This document shows, one piece after another, positions 1-5,273 of a DNA stretch of 8,264 bases; the stretch's first letter is position 1; the number at the start of each line of letters is the position of its first letter. Below the pieces are notes generated by a model. The model ran no database searches. It worked only from the letters and a program-made list of their open reading frames with translations, and had not been told where the DNA came from. The stretch comes from Kouleothrix aurantiaca. Lineage in GTDB: Bacteria > Chloroflexota > Chloroflexia > Chloroflexales > Roseiflexaceae. The stretch lies in the NCBI GenBank assembly GCA_001399705.1, contig LJCR01000071.1, positions 1 to 8,264 of the forward strand, in the 5' to 3' direction. A program made the position numbers and the translations under genes.

Positions 1-204
1 TGCGTGGCCCGCGTTCGGTGGGCCGCCAGGCGCCGAAGTTGGCGATCGAGACGCGCTCACCGGCTTCGAGGCGTGCCATGATGACGTCGCACGCGGTTCG
101 AAGTCCTCACGAATCTGCCGCTCGGTCATACCCTGTGTTTTGGCTGCCACATCGCTGGAGAGATTGGCGAGACCATACAGGCCGCTTTTTCCACGGTCGC
201 TCAA
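1..204 (-). pseudogene. HU/IHF-family DNA-binding protein, frameshifted and cut by the left edge
   Basis: HU proteins are small dimeric DNA-bending proteins. Translation from TTG at 204-202 gives about 36 residues containing DVAAKTQGMTERQIREDFE, which matches the HU N-terminal helices. Homology then continues in another frame from about base 94 as ACDVIMARLEAGERV, then NFGAW, the HU 'GFGTF' beta-strand signature, and TERGPR before the window ends. Joining the two parts by re-reading one base near 94 (a net -1 shift) gives a gap-free alignment with the HU family. The second frame is closed by TGA at 109-107, so it cannot be read alone from upstream. There is no obvious slippery heptamer, so a one-base deletion (real, or a sequence error) is likelier than programmed frameshifting. 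The TTG is the only workable start: an in-frame TAG lies six codons upstream. The N-terminus is about 15-20 residues longer than typical HU. The DNA-binding arm lies beyond the window. It has its own promoter. Confidence 0.72.
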
Positions 205-210
205 GGATGA

Positions 211-216
211 CCCCTT
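211..216 (-). promoter_or_regulatory. Ribosome binding site deciding the TTG start of the HU-like gene
   Basis: The minus strand reads AAGGGG here, six bases before TTG at 204-202. The spacing is ideal and supports a TTG start, since no ATG or GTG lies between the upstream in-frame TAG and the homologous region. Confidence 0.6.
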
Positions 217-242
217 TCTCTAGTGGAACGCTTGGATACGGC

Positions 243-272
243 ATTGTAACGCCGTTCATGCGCGCATGTCAA
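243..272 (-). promoter_or_regulatory. Sigma70-type promoter for the HU-like gene
   Basis: On the minus strand TTGACA (272-267) is a perfect -35 consensus and TACAAT (248-243) matches the -10 consensus at five of six positions, with an 18-bp spacer. Transcription would start near 236 and leave a leader of about 30 nt before the TTG start at 204, with a ribosome binding site inside it. The -35 box overlaps the TGA stop of the amidase (271-269), so a new transcription unit begins exactly where the lysis gene ends. Activity is inferred from sequence only. Confidence 0.65.
257..268. promoter_or_regulatory. 12-bp perfect palindrome in the promoter spacer, candidate operator
   Basis: CATGCGCGCATG is a perfect 12-bp palindrome. 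It overlaps the last two bases of the -35 box and otherwise lies in the spacer between the -35 and -10 boxes of the HU-like promoter. A protein bound here would block RNA polymerase. A second, weaker inverted repeat (ACGGC at 238-242 and GCCGT at 251-255) brackets the -10 box. Position argues for an operator; the binding protein is unknown. Confidence 0.4.
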
Positions 273-1243
273 GTCACCGGTGTGCTCAACACTGCGACCT
301 CATTCAGCAGCAGCCAGTCGACGCCGCCATCGGCTTTCAGACGCGCTACGGAGCGTTCGAACGCCTCGTAGAGCATGCCATCTTTCCCCACGAATGCTGG
401 CGCGGTCGGCAAGCCCGGCGTCAGCCGATCCTTCAGCCACACGCCACCGCTCAGCTGCCACGCGCCCAACAGCTTCGGATGCACGCTCAACGCCTTGACC
501 TGGCCAGTGGCGTCGAGCTGCGTGGCCGCGTCCTGGCAGACTTTCACGTAAAAGTCGGGGGTGATCGCCGCGCCTGGGCAGGATGGCTTATTATAGAGAC
601 AATGCGCCCCTAAATCCTTCCATTTCCCGCCGGCGCGCAGCTCGAAGGTTTTCAGCTTGCGCTGGAGCGTGGCCACCGCGAATCCGACGTTGCGCTGGAG
701 CTCCAGCGGCCACACGACCTTCTCATAGTAGCCAACGCACTCAATTCCTATGGAGTAGGCGAGTTTGCCATTGATACGGGTGCTGTTGCCCTCTGCGGCG
801 TGGATCCCGATATTCGCCATCGGGGTCATCAAGTAGATGTACGTGTCGTCACAGAACAGGTGTGGCCCGGCGCTCCAACCGTACTGATGAATGTAGAAAT
901 CGCGGATCGCGGCCAGCTGCGCCAGACGTTTGGCCTTGATTTGGGCCTCGTTCAGACCGTCTTCGTGGTCGTCCCACACCGCACCGCTCGGAAAGCGCGC
1001 GGCCTTGGTCGAAGGGATCGCGGTGTGATGGAACACGATGTACGAGGGCGGGATCTTGCCGAAATCATAGCCATCAACATACCCGGCAAACTCAGCGCGC
1101 GTCAACGCCAGGCCGACATACTCAAAGGCATGATCCGCCAGCGTGAACGTACTGAACGTCGGCGCGCCCTGCGCGTCGTCGTGACTACCGAACGGAAAGG
1201 CACCGTGCAGATCGAAATTGGGGATGCGTGGGTTGGGTGTCAT
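269..1243 (-). CDS. N-acetylmuramoyl-L-alanine amidase (endolysin, Amidase_2/PGRP fold)
   Basis: This 324-aa protein is predicted to cleave the amide bond between N-acetylmuramic acid and L-alanine in peptidoglycan, releasing phage at the end of infection. The Amidase_2/PGRP domain spans about residues 65-240: YIVFHHTA (likely zinc ligand H72 or H73), YGWSAGPHLF at 121-130, NIGIHAAEGNS at 144-154, SIGIECVG at 164-171, and GAHCLYNKPSCPG at 212-224. H214 and C222 are eight residues apart, the spacing of the T7 lysozyme zinc ligands. The Tyr seen before the central His in T7 lysozyme is Pro here (GPH), as in a known phage subfamily. Residues 250-324 form a separate tail with LYEAFERSVARL, possibly for wall binding. 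No signal peptide is seen, so export would need a holin or another route. ATG at 1243 is the first start after an in-frame TAA; its ribosome binding site is weak. It lies nine bases after the DUF11-like gene. Confidence 0.88.
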   Translation of the reverse strand: MTPNPRIPNFDLHGAFPFGSHDDAQGAPTFSTFTLADHAFEYVGLALTRAEFAGYVDGYDFGKIPPSYIVFHHTAIPSTKAARFPSGAVWDDHEDGLNEAQIKAKRLAQLAAIRDFYIHQYGWSAGPHLFCDDTYIYLMTPMANIGIHAAEGNSTRINGKLAYSIGIECVGYYEKVVWPLELQRNVGFAVATLQRKLKTFELRAGGKWKDLGAHCLYNKPSCPGAAITPDFYVKVCQDAATQLDATGQVKALSVHPKLLGAWQLSGGVWLKDRLTPGLPTAPAFVGKDGMLYEAFERSVARLKADGGVDWLLLNEVAVLSTPVT

Positions 1244-1252
1244 GGTGCGGTG

Positions 1253-1729
1253 TTACTTTCGTGCTACTGGCAAATACAGGGAACAGCGGCCCCACAGCCC
1301 CACACTGGTGCTGTCGGCCGAGAAGGAGCCGCGATCGTCGCGCATGATTGCGCTGGAGGTGAGCGGAAGCCCGCACACCCCATGATTCACGCGAACGGTT
1401 ATCGTAGCTGAGCCTGGATGATCGGCGTAGATCGAGAAGGTGCAGACGACTGGCCGCGTCCCGACACAATTGTCTGTGCGATGATCAGGGAGTGCGGTCA
1501 GTCGGCGGTCGAGGTTGAATGTGACGGTCGCTAGAGAAGGTGTCGCGGCATTGGAGAAGACCGAGACACTGTAGCTGAAGGTCGTTCCTGCGCTGGCTTC
1601 GCCGGTCCAGGCGACGATATCGCCACGCAGCAGTGGCTCGACGGCTGCGGCGATGCCGGCGCAGCGCGCCAGGAACAGCGCAAATCCGAGCAGCGCCATA
1701 CTGTGCAGCAGAAAGCGAATAGAAAACAC
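1253..1729 (-). CDS. Secreted DUF11-like (Ig-fold) protein upstream of the endolysin
   Basis: This 158-aa protein starts with a likely Sec signal peptide or signal anchor: MFSIRFLLHSMALLGFALFL, with Arg5 and Arg22 flanking a hydrophobic core, then ARCAGIAAA. Cys23 sits in an imperfect lipobox (LARC). Residues 35-145 fit the DUF11 pattern of bacterial surface proteins: AGTTFSYSVSVFSNAATPS, then CVGTRPVVCTFSI, ADHPGSATITVRVN and LTSSAIMRDD. Other cysteines are at 88, 96, 119 and 149 and could form disulfides outside the cell. The start is GTG, supported by AAGGA six bases upstream and by an in-frame TGA just before it. It lies nine bases before the amidase and in the same frame. The role is unknown. 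It may be a cargo gene acting at the host surface, a lysis accessory, or a former secretion module of the amidase. The DUF11 assignment is by eye; the presence of a signal sequence is quite sure. Confidence 0.72.
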   Translation of the reverse strand: MFSIRFLLHSMALLGFALFLARCAGIAAAVEPLLRGDIVAWTGEASAGTTFSYSVSVFSNAATPSLATVTFNLDRRLTALPDHRTDNCVGTRPVVCTFSIYADHPGSATITVRVNHGVCGLPLTSSAIMRDDRGSFSADSTSVGLWGRCSLYLPVARK

Positions 1730-1854
1730 AGCGAATCCTTCGTTTCAGGACGCGCCGTGTTCGGTCGCTCATCGTGATGTTTTGCAGATGTTGATATGTC
1801 CAGAGCACTGCAATGCGGTAGAGGCCATCGGCCAGCACTATCGGGTAGGGCATG
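1730..1854. other. 125-bp gap between the 106-aa gene and the DUF11-like gene
   Basis: Apart from the ribosome binding site at its end, no convincing promoter or terminator is visible. A small dyad GGCCATCGGCC lies at about 1823-1833. One frame is open from ATG at 1853 (MPYPIVLADGLYRIAVLW and onward), one base after the preceding stop. It lacks a ribosome binding site and runs 245 bases into the DUF11-like gene in another frame, so I do not call it a gene. Confidence 0.4.
1736..1740 (-). promoter_or_regulatory. Ribosome binding site for the DUF11-like gene (GTG start)
   Basis: The minus strand reads AAGGA, six bases before the GTG at 1729-1727. It decides this start over the internal ATG at residue 11, which would remove the positively charged n-region of the signal peptide. 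Confidence 0.55.
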
Positions 1855-2175
1855 CTAGTCGGTCACTGGCGCGGGCCACTTGCGATAGAGCACGTTAATC
1901 GGTTTCAAGCCGCCTTCCACCATCGGCGTGTTGAGATATGCGCCGAAGGTCGTGATCAACAGGTTCAGCGCTTCGGCCTGCTCCTTGGTCATGGTCGATC
2001 CCTCGACGGCGTGGCCTGCCGTGGCGGCGTTGATGAGCGCCGCGATCTCGTTGGCCTCGTACACCAACGCGGCGCGCTGCAGGGTCTCGACCACAGTAAT
2101 TGCGGTCTGCACGATGCCGGCGATTGCGGTGTACCACTGTCCCGCAGGCGGGGTGTTGTCGATGATGACGGGCAT
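1855..2175 (-). CDS. Hypothetical 106-aa phage protein
   Basis: I do not recognise this protein. It begins MPVIIDNTPPAGQWYTAIAGIVQTAITVV and ends KWPAPVTD. Residues 13-50 form a likely helix with an Ala/Ile/Val face but with Gln and Glu inside it (Q12, Q22, E30), so it is amphipathic rather than a clear membrane span. The middle (TMTKEQAEALNLLITTFGAYLNTP) is also helical. The ATG start at 2175 is chosen because AGGAG lies six bases upstream. An open frame continues further upstream, but only as the shadow of the LamG-like gene. It starts 14 bases after that gene. Its position between the tail-tip genes and the lysis genes allows either a small tail or virion protein or a divergent lysis accessory; the sequence does not decide. 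Confidence 0.68.
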   Translation of the reverse strand: MPVIIDNTPPAGQWYTAIAGIVQTAITVVETLQRAALVYEANEIAALINAATAGHAVEGSTMTKEQAEALNLLITTFGAYLNTPMVEGGLKPINVLYRKWPAPVTD

Positions 2176-2189
2176 TGGTTTCTCCTCTG

Positions 2190-2951
2190 TTAAATCGCGC
2201 CGTACTGCGAGAGCAGCGCGGTGTGCATATTCAGGATCTCTGTGTCGTCGAGATGCCGCCGGAAGGTGATGACCTCGTGCCAGGCCTGGTGGCCGCCGGC
2301 GTACCCATAGAGCCGCAGCGACCGTGATGGATTGAGCACGCGGTCGCCCCAATCGCTGTTTTGCGTGTATGGGCCGTAGAAGTTGGTGCCGTAGGTGAAT
2401 TTCCACTTGCCACGCAGGTCACCGCCGGCCTCGTCGTAGGGCTGCATGCGAACCGAGCCGACCAGCACATTGGCGTTGCCGTTCGGGTAGTAGGCGCCAT
2501 CCATGCAGTTCCACCAGCTGATATAGGGATGCAGCGGGCGCAAATAGCCGTCCCAATAGCCAACGCCCATCATATTATCGACGTTGATCAGCCAGGTGTT
2601 GGTGGTATACCAGCGCATCGTCCGCAGCACGAACGTATAGGTGAACGAGCGATCGCCGTCCGCGGCGACGCCGGAGCTGTTCCAATTCTCGTTGCCCCAG
2701 CCCATGATGCCAGGGAAGCCGTTCGTAAGACTTGGGATGTTCAGCCACGGCGACGACCCTGCGCCGACGAGGCCCAACGCCGAGGGCAGCTTGGATGTCC
2801 AGCCGTTCACGAGCTGGTGGTTCGCGTTGCTGACGGTGACGTTCGAGTCGGTTCGCCACCAGCCAGTGCAGCTGCTGTCGCCCGATGGGTCGAATAACGC
2901 GGTTGTGGGCAGCAAGCGCCGCTTGGTTTGTCGGCGTGGGTAGCCGTACAT
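2190..2951 (-). CDS. Concanavalin A/LamG-like phage adhesin or tail-tip protein
   Basis: This 253-aa protein is rich in Trp, Tyr, Asn and Gly and looks like a single beta-sandwich of the concanavalin-like (LamG) superfamily, common in phage proteins that bind sugars. Evidence: after a basic N-terminus (PRRQTKRR, 5-12) comes GWWRTDSNVTVSNANHQLVNGW (30-51), the 'W-x-aD...v-W-D' opening of such domains. The C-terminus, WHEVITFRRHLDDTEILNMHTALLSQYG (224-251), fits their closing strand plus helix ('E-i-i-ynR-L-sd-e...yL...yG'). ATG at 2951-2949 overlaps the TAA of the upstream gene by one base (TAATG), and GGAGG lies nine bases upstream (2961-2965), so translation is probably coupled. With the neighbouring discoidin adhesin and the S74 fibre it suggests a multi-lectin host-recognition complex. 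The fold is inferred from pattern and the ligand is unknown. Confidence 0.7.
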   Translation of the reverse strand: MYGYPRRQTKRRLLPTTALFDPSGDSSCTGWWRTDSNVTVSNANHQLVNGWTSKLPSALGLVGAGSSPWLNIPSLTNGFPGIMGWGNENWNSSGVAADGDRSFTYTFVLRTMRWYTTNTWLINVDNMMGVGYWDGYLRPLHPYISWWNCMDGAYYPNGNANVLVGSVRMQPYDEAGGDLRGKWKFTYGTNFYGPYTQNSDWGDRVLNPSRSLRLYGYAGGHQAWHEVITFRRHLDDTEILNMHTALLSQYGAI

Positions 2952-3352
2952 TAGAAATCGCCTCCCATGACGATGATGCTGACCTCTTTGCCGCTCGGCA
3001 CCGCCGCAATGGGCGTTACCTTCAGCGTCACACCCGAGGGCAAGATCAAGTGGGGCTCGTTGGGGTCAAGCCAGCGCAGCCACTCCGGGTCGAGCATGTT
3101 CCAGTTCGTGGTCGGCTGACTCAGATCTGCGCCCGGAACGGTGAAGGTGTCCACTTTGTAGCTCACGCTGCTCCGCTCCAGCGTGAGAGTGAACTGCAGG
3201 GCGCTGAGACTGTCCGATGTGGCCACCATCGCCAGTACGCGGCTGCCGTTGCTTCCCACCGTAAACACAGTTTTGCCCGTCGTGCCGTCGCTGTTCTGAA
3301 ATTTGGCGCAGCCAAGGTTGGCGGCGCTTACGAATTGTGGTGTTGCTGCCAT
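2951..3352 (-). CDS. Small beta-rich phage structural protein, unknown function
   Basis: This is a 133-aa protein that begins MAATPQFVSAANLG and ends SIIVMGGDF. It alternates short hydrophobic strands: KTVFTVGSNGSRVLAMVATS (27-46), ALQFTLTLE (51-59), KVDTFTVPG (66-74), LILPSGVTLKVTPIAAVPSGKEVSIIV (102-128). This order resembles a small structural protein often seen beside phage tail-tip and adhesin genes, with 'LpaG-tLkv' and a terminal GDF. Its exact role is not known to me; a tail-tip or baseplate decoration protein is plausible. The start is ATG at 3352, with AGGAG (3358-3362) overlapping the stop of the upstream gene and spaced five bases from the ATG. The longer open frame extending upstream to 3835 is rejected as a basic, Arg/His-rich shadow of the adhesin gene. 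Its TAA overlaps the ATG of the LamG-like gene. Confidence 0.75.
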   Translation of the reverse strand: MAATPQFVSAANLGCAKFQNSDGTTGKTVFTVGSNGSRVLAMVATSDSLSALQFTLTLERSSVSYKVDTFTVPGADLSQPTTNWNMLDPEWLRWLDPNEPHLILPSGVTLKVTPIAAVPSGKEVSIIVMGGDF

Positions 3353-3360
3353 CGCTGCTC

Positions 3361-4899
3361 CTAGTAGAACGCGGAAAAGAGTGTGAGCATGCCGCCGGTT
3401 CCGTCGCCGGCGCTGCCCGAGCCGCCCGAGCCGCCCGGCTCCTGGTACATCACCATCAGCGTGTCGGTCGAGAGTGGCGCACTGCTCAGGCTGAAGCCGC
3501 CCGACGTGTCGTTGACCTCGTGCAAGGTAATCTCGCGCATTGCCAGCGTGTAGCCGCCGCCGCCCACCCAGCTGTCGATGACATACAGCCGCCAGTAGCG
3601 GTGTGCGCCCACGGTGGCCCAGGTGTAGGATGCAACGTGCCCGTCGCCGTCGGCATCGGCGACCAGGCTCGCAGCCTCGCTCCATACGCTGGCATCGTCC
3701 GAATACTCCCAGCGTACATGCTGCGGCCCGCTCCAGCCGCCACTTGTCATGGCCATCGTGGTGGCGCGACCGATGGTTTTCGGCGTGGTCAGGTCGAAGG
3801 AGATGTACACATTGCCGTAATAGTTCCATCCGCATCCGGTGCCGCTATTGGCATCGGTGAAACTGGCCGGGTCGCCGGTCGATCCATAGCCGGCATAGGG
3901 TGCCGGGCTGGTGGTCGGGGTGACGAACAACGCCGCGTTCGGCCCGTAGGCGTTTTCGCTGTAATCGGTGGTATCGAGCAACCGGTAGCGGGTCTCGCCG
4001 CTTGACTTGATGCCCACCACCATGCTGCCCGGCCTGGCAGGTGTGGGGAGCGTGAACGTTGTGATCGCCCCATCCGGATTTGGTGTTGGGCTGGCGTGCG
4101 CGACAAACGCGCCTGAGCCACTTCCGCTCCCAGAGCCGGCGCTGGCCAGGTCGATCTGCACGACGCCGCCGCCAAGATCCGTGAGGCTGTCGTTCGGGAA
4201 GATCAGGCTGACGACCTCGGCGATGCTCGGGCCACCATCCTGCTCGCTCACACTGATCGGGCTGCCCCCACCACCGCCGCCACTCGCGGTCAGCCGCACT
4301 TTGCCGCCGCCGAGGTCGGTCAGCCAGGTTGAGGGCACCTGGATCTCAGTGACGTTCGCCACGCTGGGCGTGCCATCGCTCTCTTTAACGACGAGGTTGC
4401 CGATCGCGCCGCCACTCACCGGCCCGCTGCGCCAGGCCCGCACGCGGATCGGCGCGACGGTCAGGCCGTTGCCATTGTCATCGTGCGCGACGTAGCTCCA
4501 GCTGGTGTACAGCAGAATATGCGAGGTCGTGAAGCGCTGCCGCCACACGCCGACGGGGTAATTTGTGACCGCCAGGTGCTTCTCGATCGTCGAGCTGTAG
4601 TTGTCGCGGTAGGTAATGAACACCAGAACGGGCTGGGTGCCCAGGCCGTGGGCCAGCACCAGCTCATTTCCGGCGGTGAAGTTCACCCAGCCGCTGTCAT
4701 ACTGCGGGTCGGGCAGGCCGATCACCGCAGCCATCGTTCCGTCGAGATCCGGCAGCCACGAGGCGTCGAGTTTATTGGTGCCATCGCCAAGCGGAGCCTT
4801 GCCGGTCGCGCCGTACAGGCTCAGGTCGGTCGGCTCGAGCACATCGACCCGGCCTAGCTTGCCGTCGCTCAGATGAACATCAAGCGCCTTCGTGGACAC
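3361..4899 (-). CDS. Modular tail adhesin with H-lectin-like and discoidin (F5/8 type C) domains
   Basis: This 512-aa protein is built in modules. The N-terminus (1-55) holds ATGKAPLGDGTNKLDASWLPD, a segment typical of phage fibre proteins. Residues 67-157 (YDSGWVNFTAGNELVLAHGLGTQP) resemble an H-type-lectin-like domain. Two tandem repeats follow (about 169-207 and 215-251: 'V-E-DGxPS-A-V...LTDLGGGxV'), joined by Gly/Ser linkers. Residues 270-313 and 464-487 look like two halves of one common phage beta-domain ('NPDG-TTFTLP...DY' and 'GFSLSSAPLSTDTLMVMY'), and a discoidin/F5-8C domain (about 333-463, with WEYSDDASVWSEA and HRYWRLYV) is inserted between them. A Gly/Ser tether and a terminal MLTLFSAFY end the chain. 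It should sit at the tail tip and bind host surface glycans. The start is GTG, three bases after the previous stop, with GGAG six bases upstream (4906-4909). Confidence 0.8.
   Translation of the reverse strand: MSTKALDVHLSDGKLGRVDVLEPTDLSLYGATGKAPLGDGTNKLDASWLPDLDGTMAAVIGLPDPQYDSGWVNFTAGNELVLAHGLGTQPVLVFITYRDNYSSTIEKHLAVTNYPVGVWRQRFTTSHILLYTSWSYVAHDDNGNGLTVAPIRVRAWRSGPVSGGAIGNLVVKESDGTPSVANVTEIQVPSTWLTDLGGGKVRLTASGGGGGGSPISVSEQDGGPSIAEVVSLIFPNDSLTDLGGGVVQIDLASAGSGSGSGSGAFVAHASPTPNPDGAITTFTLPTPARPGSMVVGIKSSGETRYRLLDTTDYSENAYGPNAALFVTPTTSPAPYAGYGSTGDPASFTDANSGTGCGWNYYGNVYISFDLTTPKTIGRATTMAMTSGGWSGPQHVRWEYSDDASVWSEAASLVADADGDGHVASYTWATVGAHRYWRLYVIDSWVGGGGYTLAMREITLHEVNDTSGGFSLSSAPLSTDTLMVMYQEPGGSGGSGSAGDGTGGMLTLFSAFY
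3511..3903 (-). other. Discoidin/F5-8 type C domain segment within the adhesin
   Basis: This codes for residues about 333-463 of the 512-aa adhesin. Visible family marks are the strand FDLTTPKTIGRATTMAM, the WEYSDDASVWSEAASL segment (where the family has 'v-ySdDG-tWt'), the HRYWRLYV strand, and the closing MREITLHEV. Domains of this family bind sugars or cell surfaces. Its ends are estimated by eye. Confidence 0.65.
4147..4395 (-). repeat. Two tandem protein repeats of about 40 aa in the adhesin
   Basis: The copies are NLVVKESDGTPSVANVTEIQ...WLTDLGGGKVRLTASGG and ISVSEQDGGPSIAEVVSLIF...SLTDLGGGVVQIDLASAG. They share E-x-DG-x-PS-x-A-x-V and LTDLGGG-x-V. A run of six glycines separates them. 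They are diverged duplications, probably spacer beta-domains lengthening the fibre. Confidence 0.65.
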
Positions 4900-4902
4900 G
4901 GT

Positions 4903-5172
4903 TTACTCCGCTCGCTTCTCAGGCTCGTCTGGCAGCGCGGCCAGCTTCTCGTCGATCAGGGCGATGATCACCATCGACTCCTCGACCTGCTTGGTCAGCG
5001 CCTTGATCGGCTCGACGACCTCGTTGCCCAGCACCACCTTGAGCCGCTGCTGCGCCTCAATGCGGAACTCGGCCTGGAAGATGCTGTTCTCGTGCGCCTC
5101 GCGCTCGGCCTGGAGGATGGCGCGCTGCACGTCGACGGGGCGCGGTTTGAGTTCGACTTTTGGTTTTGCCAC
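4903..5172 (-). CDS. Hypothetical 89-aa coiled-coil protein
   Basis: I do not recognise a family. The protein is highly charged and almost wholly helical: after MAKPKVELKPRPVDVQ come ILQAEREAHENSIFQAEFRIEAQQRLKVVL (19-48) and VVEPIKALTKQVEESMVIIALIDEKLAAL (52-80), where hydrophobic residues recur in a heptad-like pattern, ending PDEPEKRAE. It is probably a coiled-coil dimer or trimer, perhaps a fibre connector or assembly chaperone for the adhesin whose gene starts three bases after its stop. The start is GTG at 5172-5170, supported by AAAGGA eight bases upstream (5181-5186). It follows the only sizeable non-coding gap of the tail-tip cluster, so it may head its own translational or transcriptional unit. 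Confidence 0.72.
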   Translation of the reverse strand: MAKPKVELKPRPVDVQRAILQAEREAHENSIFQAEFRIEAQQRLKVVLGNEVVEPIKALTKQVEESMVIIALIDEKLAALPDEPEKRAE

Positions 5173-5180
5173 GGTAGGGT

Positions 5181-5186
5181 TCCTTT
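5181..5186 (-). promoter_or_regulatory. Ribosome binding site for the 89-aa gene (GTG start)
   Basis: The minus strand reads AAAGGA eight bases before GTG at 5172. An A-run and a nine-bp hairpin lie just upstream, so access to this site could be influenced by the leader structure. Confidence 0.55.
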
Positions 5187-5202
5187 ATGCTTTTTTGTTG
5201 CT

Positions 5203-5238
5203 GCCAGGGAGAGTGTACGCGACAAATCGCTCCCTGGC
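5203..5238. other. 9-bp perfect inverted repeat (hairpin) in an intergenic gap
   Basis: GCCAGGGAG (5203-5211) and CTCCCTGGC (5230-5238) are perfect reverse complements around an 18-nt loop. A smaller nested hairpin (GCGA at 5219-5222, TCGC at 5227-5230) competes for the right arm. On the minus-strand transcript the hairpin is followed by an A-rich tract, not a U-tract, so it is not a standard intrinsic terminator. It may be a leader RNA structure, an mRNA-processing or stability element, or an operator. Confidence 0.5.
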
Positions 5239-5273
5239 GTGCGAGGTTTGCAAACGGCTCGGTACCAATTTGG

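Noticed and set aside
18..371. Plus-strand open frame of 117 aa across the left end
   Set aside because: It is antisense to the HU-like gene, its promoter and the amidase end, with no ribosome binding site and no recognisable family.
800..1411. Plus-strand open frame of 203 aa opposite the amidase
   Set aside because: It is a mirror of the amidase codons in GC-rich DNA. The amidase motifs on the minus strand are clear.
1485..1853. A 122-aa minus-strand open frame starting one base after the 106-aa gene's stop
   Set aside because: It has no ribosome binding site, overlaps the DUF11-like gene by 245 bases in another frame, and becomes Arg-rich and low in protein-like character there. An Rz/Rz1-type nested pair was considered but neither product fits.
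2176..2406. Upstream extension of the 106-aa gene to 183 aa
   Set aside because: It overlaps the end of the LamG-like gene in another frame. The ATG at 2175 follows a strong ribosome binding site.
3353..3835. Upstream extension of the 133-aa gene to give 294 aa
   Set aside because: The added part is an Arg/His/Gly-rich shadow of the adhesin gene. ATG at 3352 has AGGAG at ideal spacing and begins the protein-like sequence.
5203..5238. Intrinsic terminator at the 9-bp inverted repeat
   Set aside because: On the transcribed (minus) strand the stem is followed by an A-rich run. A T-run exists only before the stem on the plus strand, where no gene needs it.
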